Shown in pieces: positions 63,620-64,000 of a stretch of DNA of 64,000 nucleotides. A program made the translations under genes and the position numbers. This DNA is from Heligmosomoides polygyrus polygyrus (taxonomy: Eukaryota > Nematoda > Chromadorea > Rhabditida > Heligmosomidae). The notes under the pieces were generated by a model. That model was not told the origin of the DNA. It saw nothing but the letters and a program-made list of their open reading frames with translations, and did not search any database. Numbering within the stretch: position 1 is the first letter of the stretch; each line of letters begins with the position of its first letter. The stretch lies in assembly GCA_947396885.1 (NCBI GenBank), contig OX377203.1:10401298-10465297 (forward strand), written 5' to 3'.

Positions 63620-64000
63620 ATTTATTTACTGAAACTAATCCAATCAGAGCTTAGAAAAACATAGGGAACAGAATCAACAACAACAGAGATTGGACGTAAT
63701 GAACTGGGAAATTCGAGAAATGGCTCGAATTGCTGAAAGTGCTGAAAAGGCCAGGAATCCTTCTTGATAATGAATGAAAAGAAAAAATAAGAAAAGACTA
63801 GCAGGAGTTGATCAGTAACAAATAGGTAGTGGGTAGAAGAGGCATCTGCAGGGGAATTGATGGCAATGGCGATCGGGCGATTTCTCGTTACTTGAAAATC
63901 CAATCAAGAGTATATAAAAACATAGAGAACAGAATCGACAATGAATGAGAACGAAATGAACTGAGATCAGGGGAGGAATGAAGGAGAACTCAAAGTGCTG
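63620..64000 (+). repeat. Right edge: two copies of an approx. 100-bp repeat
   Basis: AAAAACATAGxGAACAGAATC occurs at about 63655 and 63917, each followed by a GAACGAAATGAACTG-like phrase. No gene; the second copy is cut by the window end. Confidence 0.5.

Overview
The window looks like repeat-dense nuclear DNA of a nematode, most likely a strongylid of the hookworm type. This is inferred from spliced genes with small introns, a CAP/SCP (Ancylostoma-secreted-protein-like) gene family, a full-length RTE-clade LINE, and many mariner/Tc1 elements, MITEs and tRNA-derived SINEs. There are no bacterial operons, rRNA genes or CRISPR arrays. Almost every base can be assigned to a duplicated block or to a transposable element.

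Layout. A block carrying one CAP-like gene occurs four times in alternating orientation: copy 1 (-, about 0.4-7.1 kb), copy 2 (+, 14.6-24.4 kb), copy 3 (-, 26.9-32.2 kb) and copy 4 (+, 43.2-50.1 kb). The head-to-head junctions (7.1-14.6 kb and 34.0-43.2 kb) are themselves palindromes. They are built from a retroelement-rich unit with a Bel/Pao-like gag, a hAT fragment, LINE tails and two TATA-like promoters. The tail-to-tail junction (23.7-26.9 kb) contains a mariner. Copies 2 and 4 share a SINE and a mariner that copy 3 lacks or has lost. The RTE in copy 2 is absent from copies 3 and 4, so the insertions give a relative chronology of the amplification.

The CAP genes have at least six recognisable exons. 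Their lengths (70, 140, 113, 88, 101 and 151 nt) and phases are the same in copies 1-4. They encode an N-terminal CAP half, a C-terminal CAP segment and a cysteine-rich tail ending in VNGH. The middle CAP exon or exons cannot be seen; a cluster of MITEs and an old SINE lies at that place in all four copies. Copy 2 has an in-frame stop. A more divergent fifth copy (53.1-59.0 kb, +) has the same exon lengths for two exons and is split by a 3.45-kb foldback element. A sixth copy is a two-exon relic at 61.4-61.6 kb (-).

The right-hand part (50-64 kb) is a graveyard of mariner, Tc1 and RTE fragments with MITE2 and SINE-B insertions nested inside an old RTE. The only long intact reading frame in the window is the RTE polyprotein at 20.5-23.4 kb.
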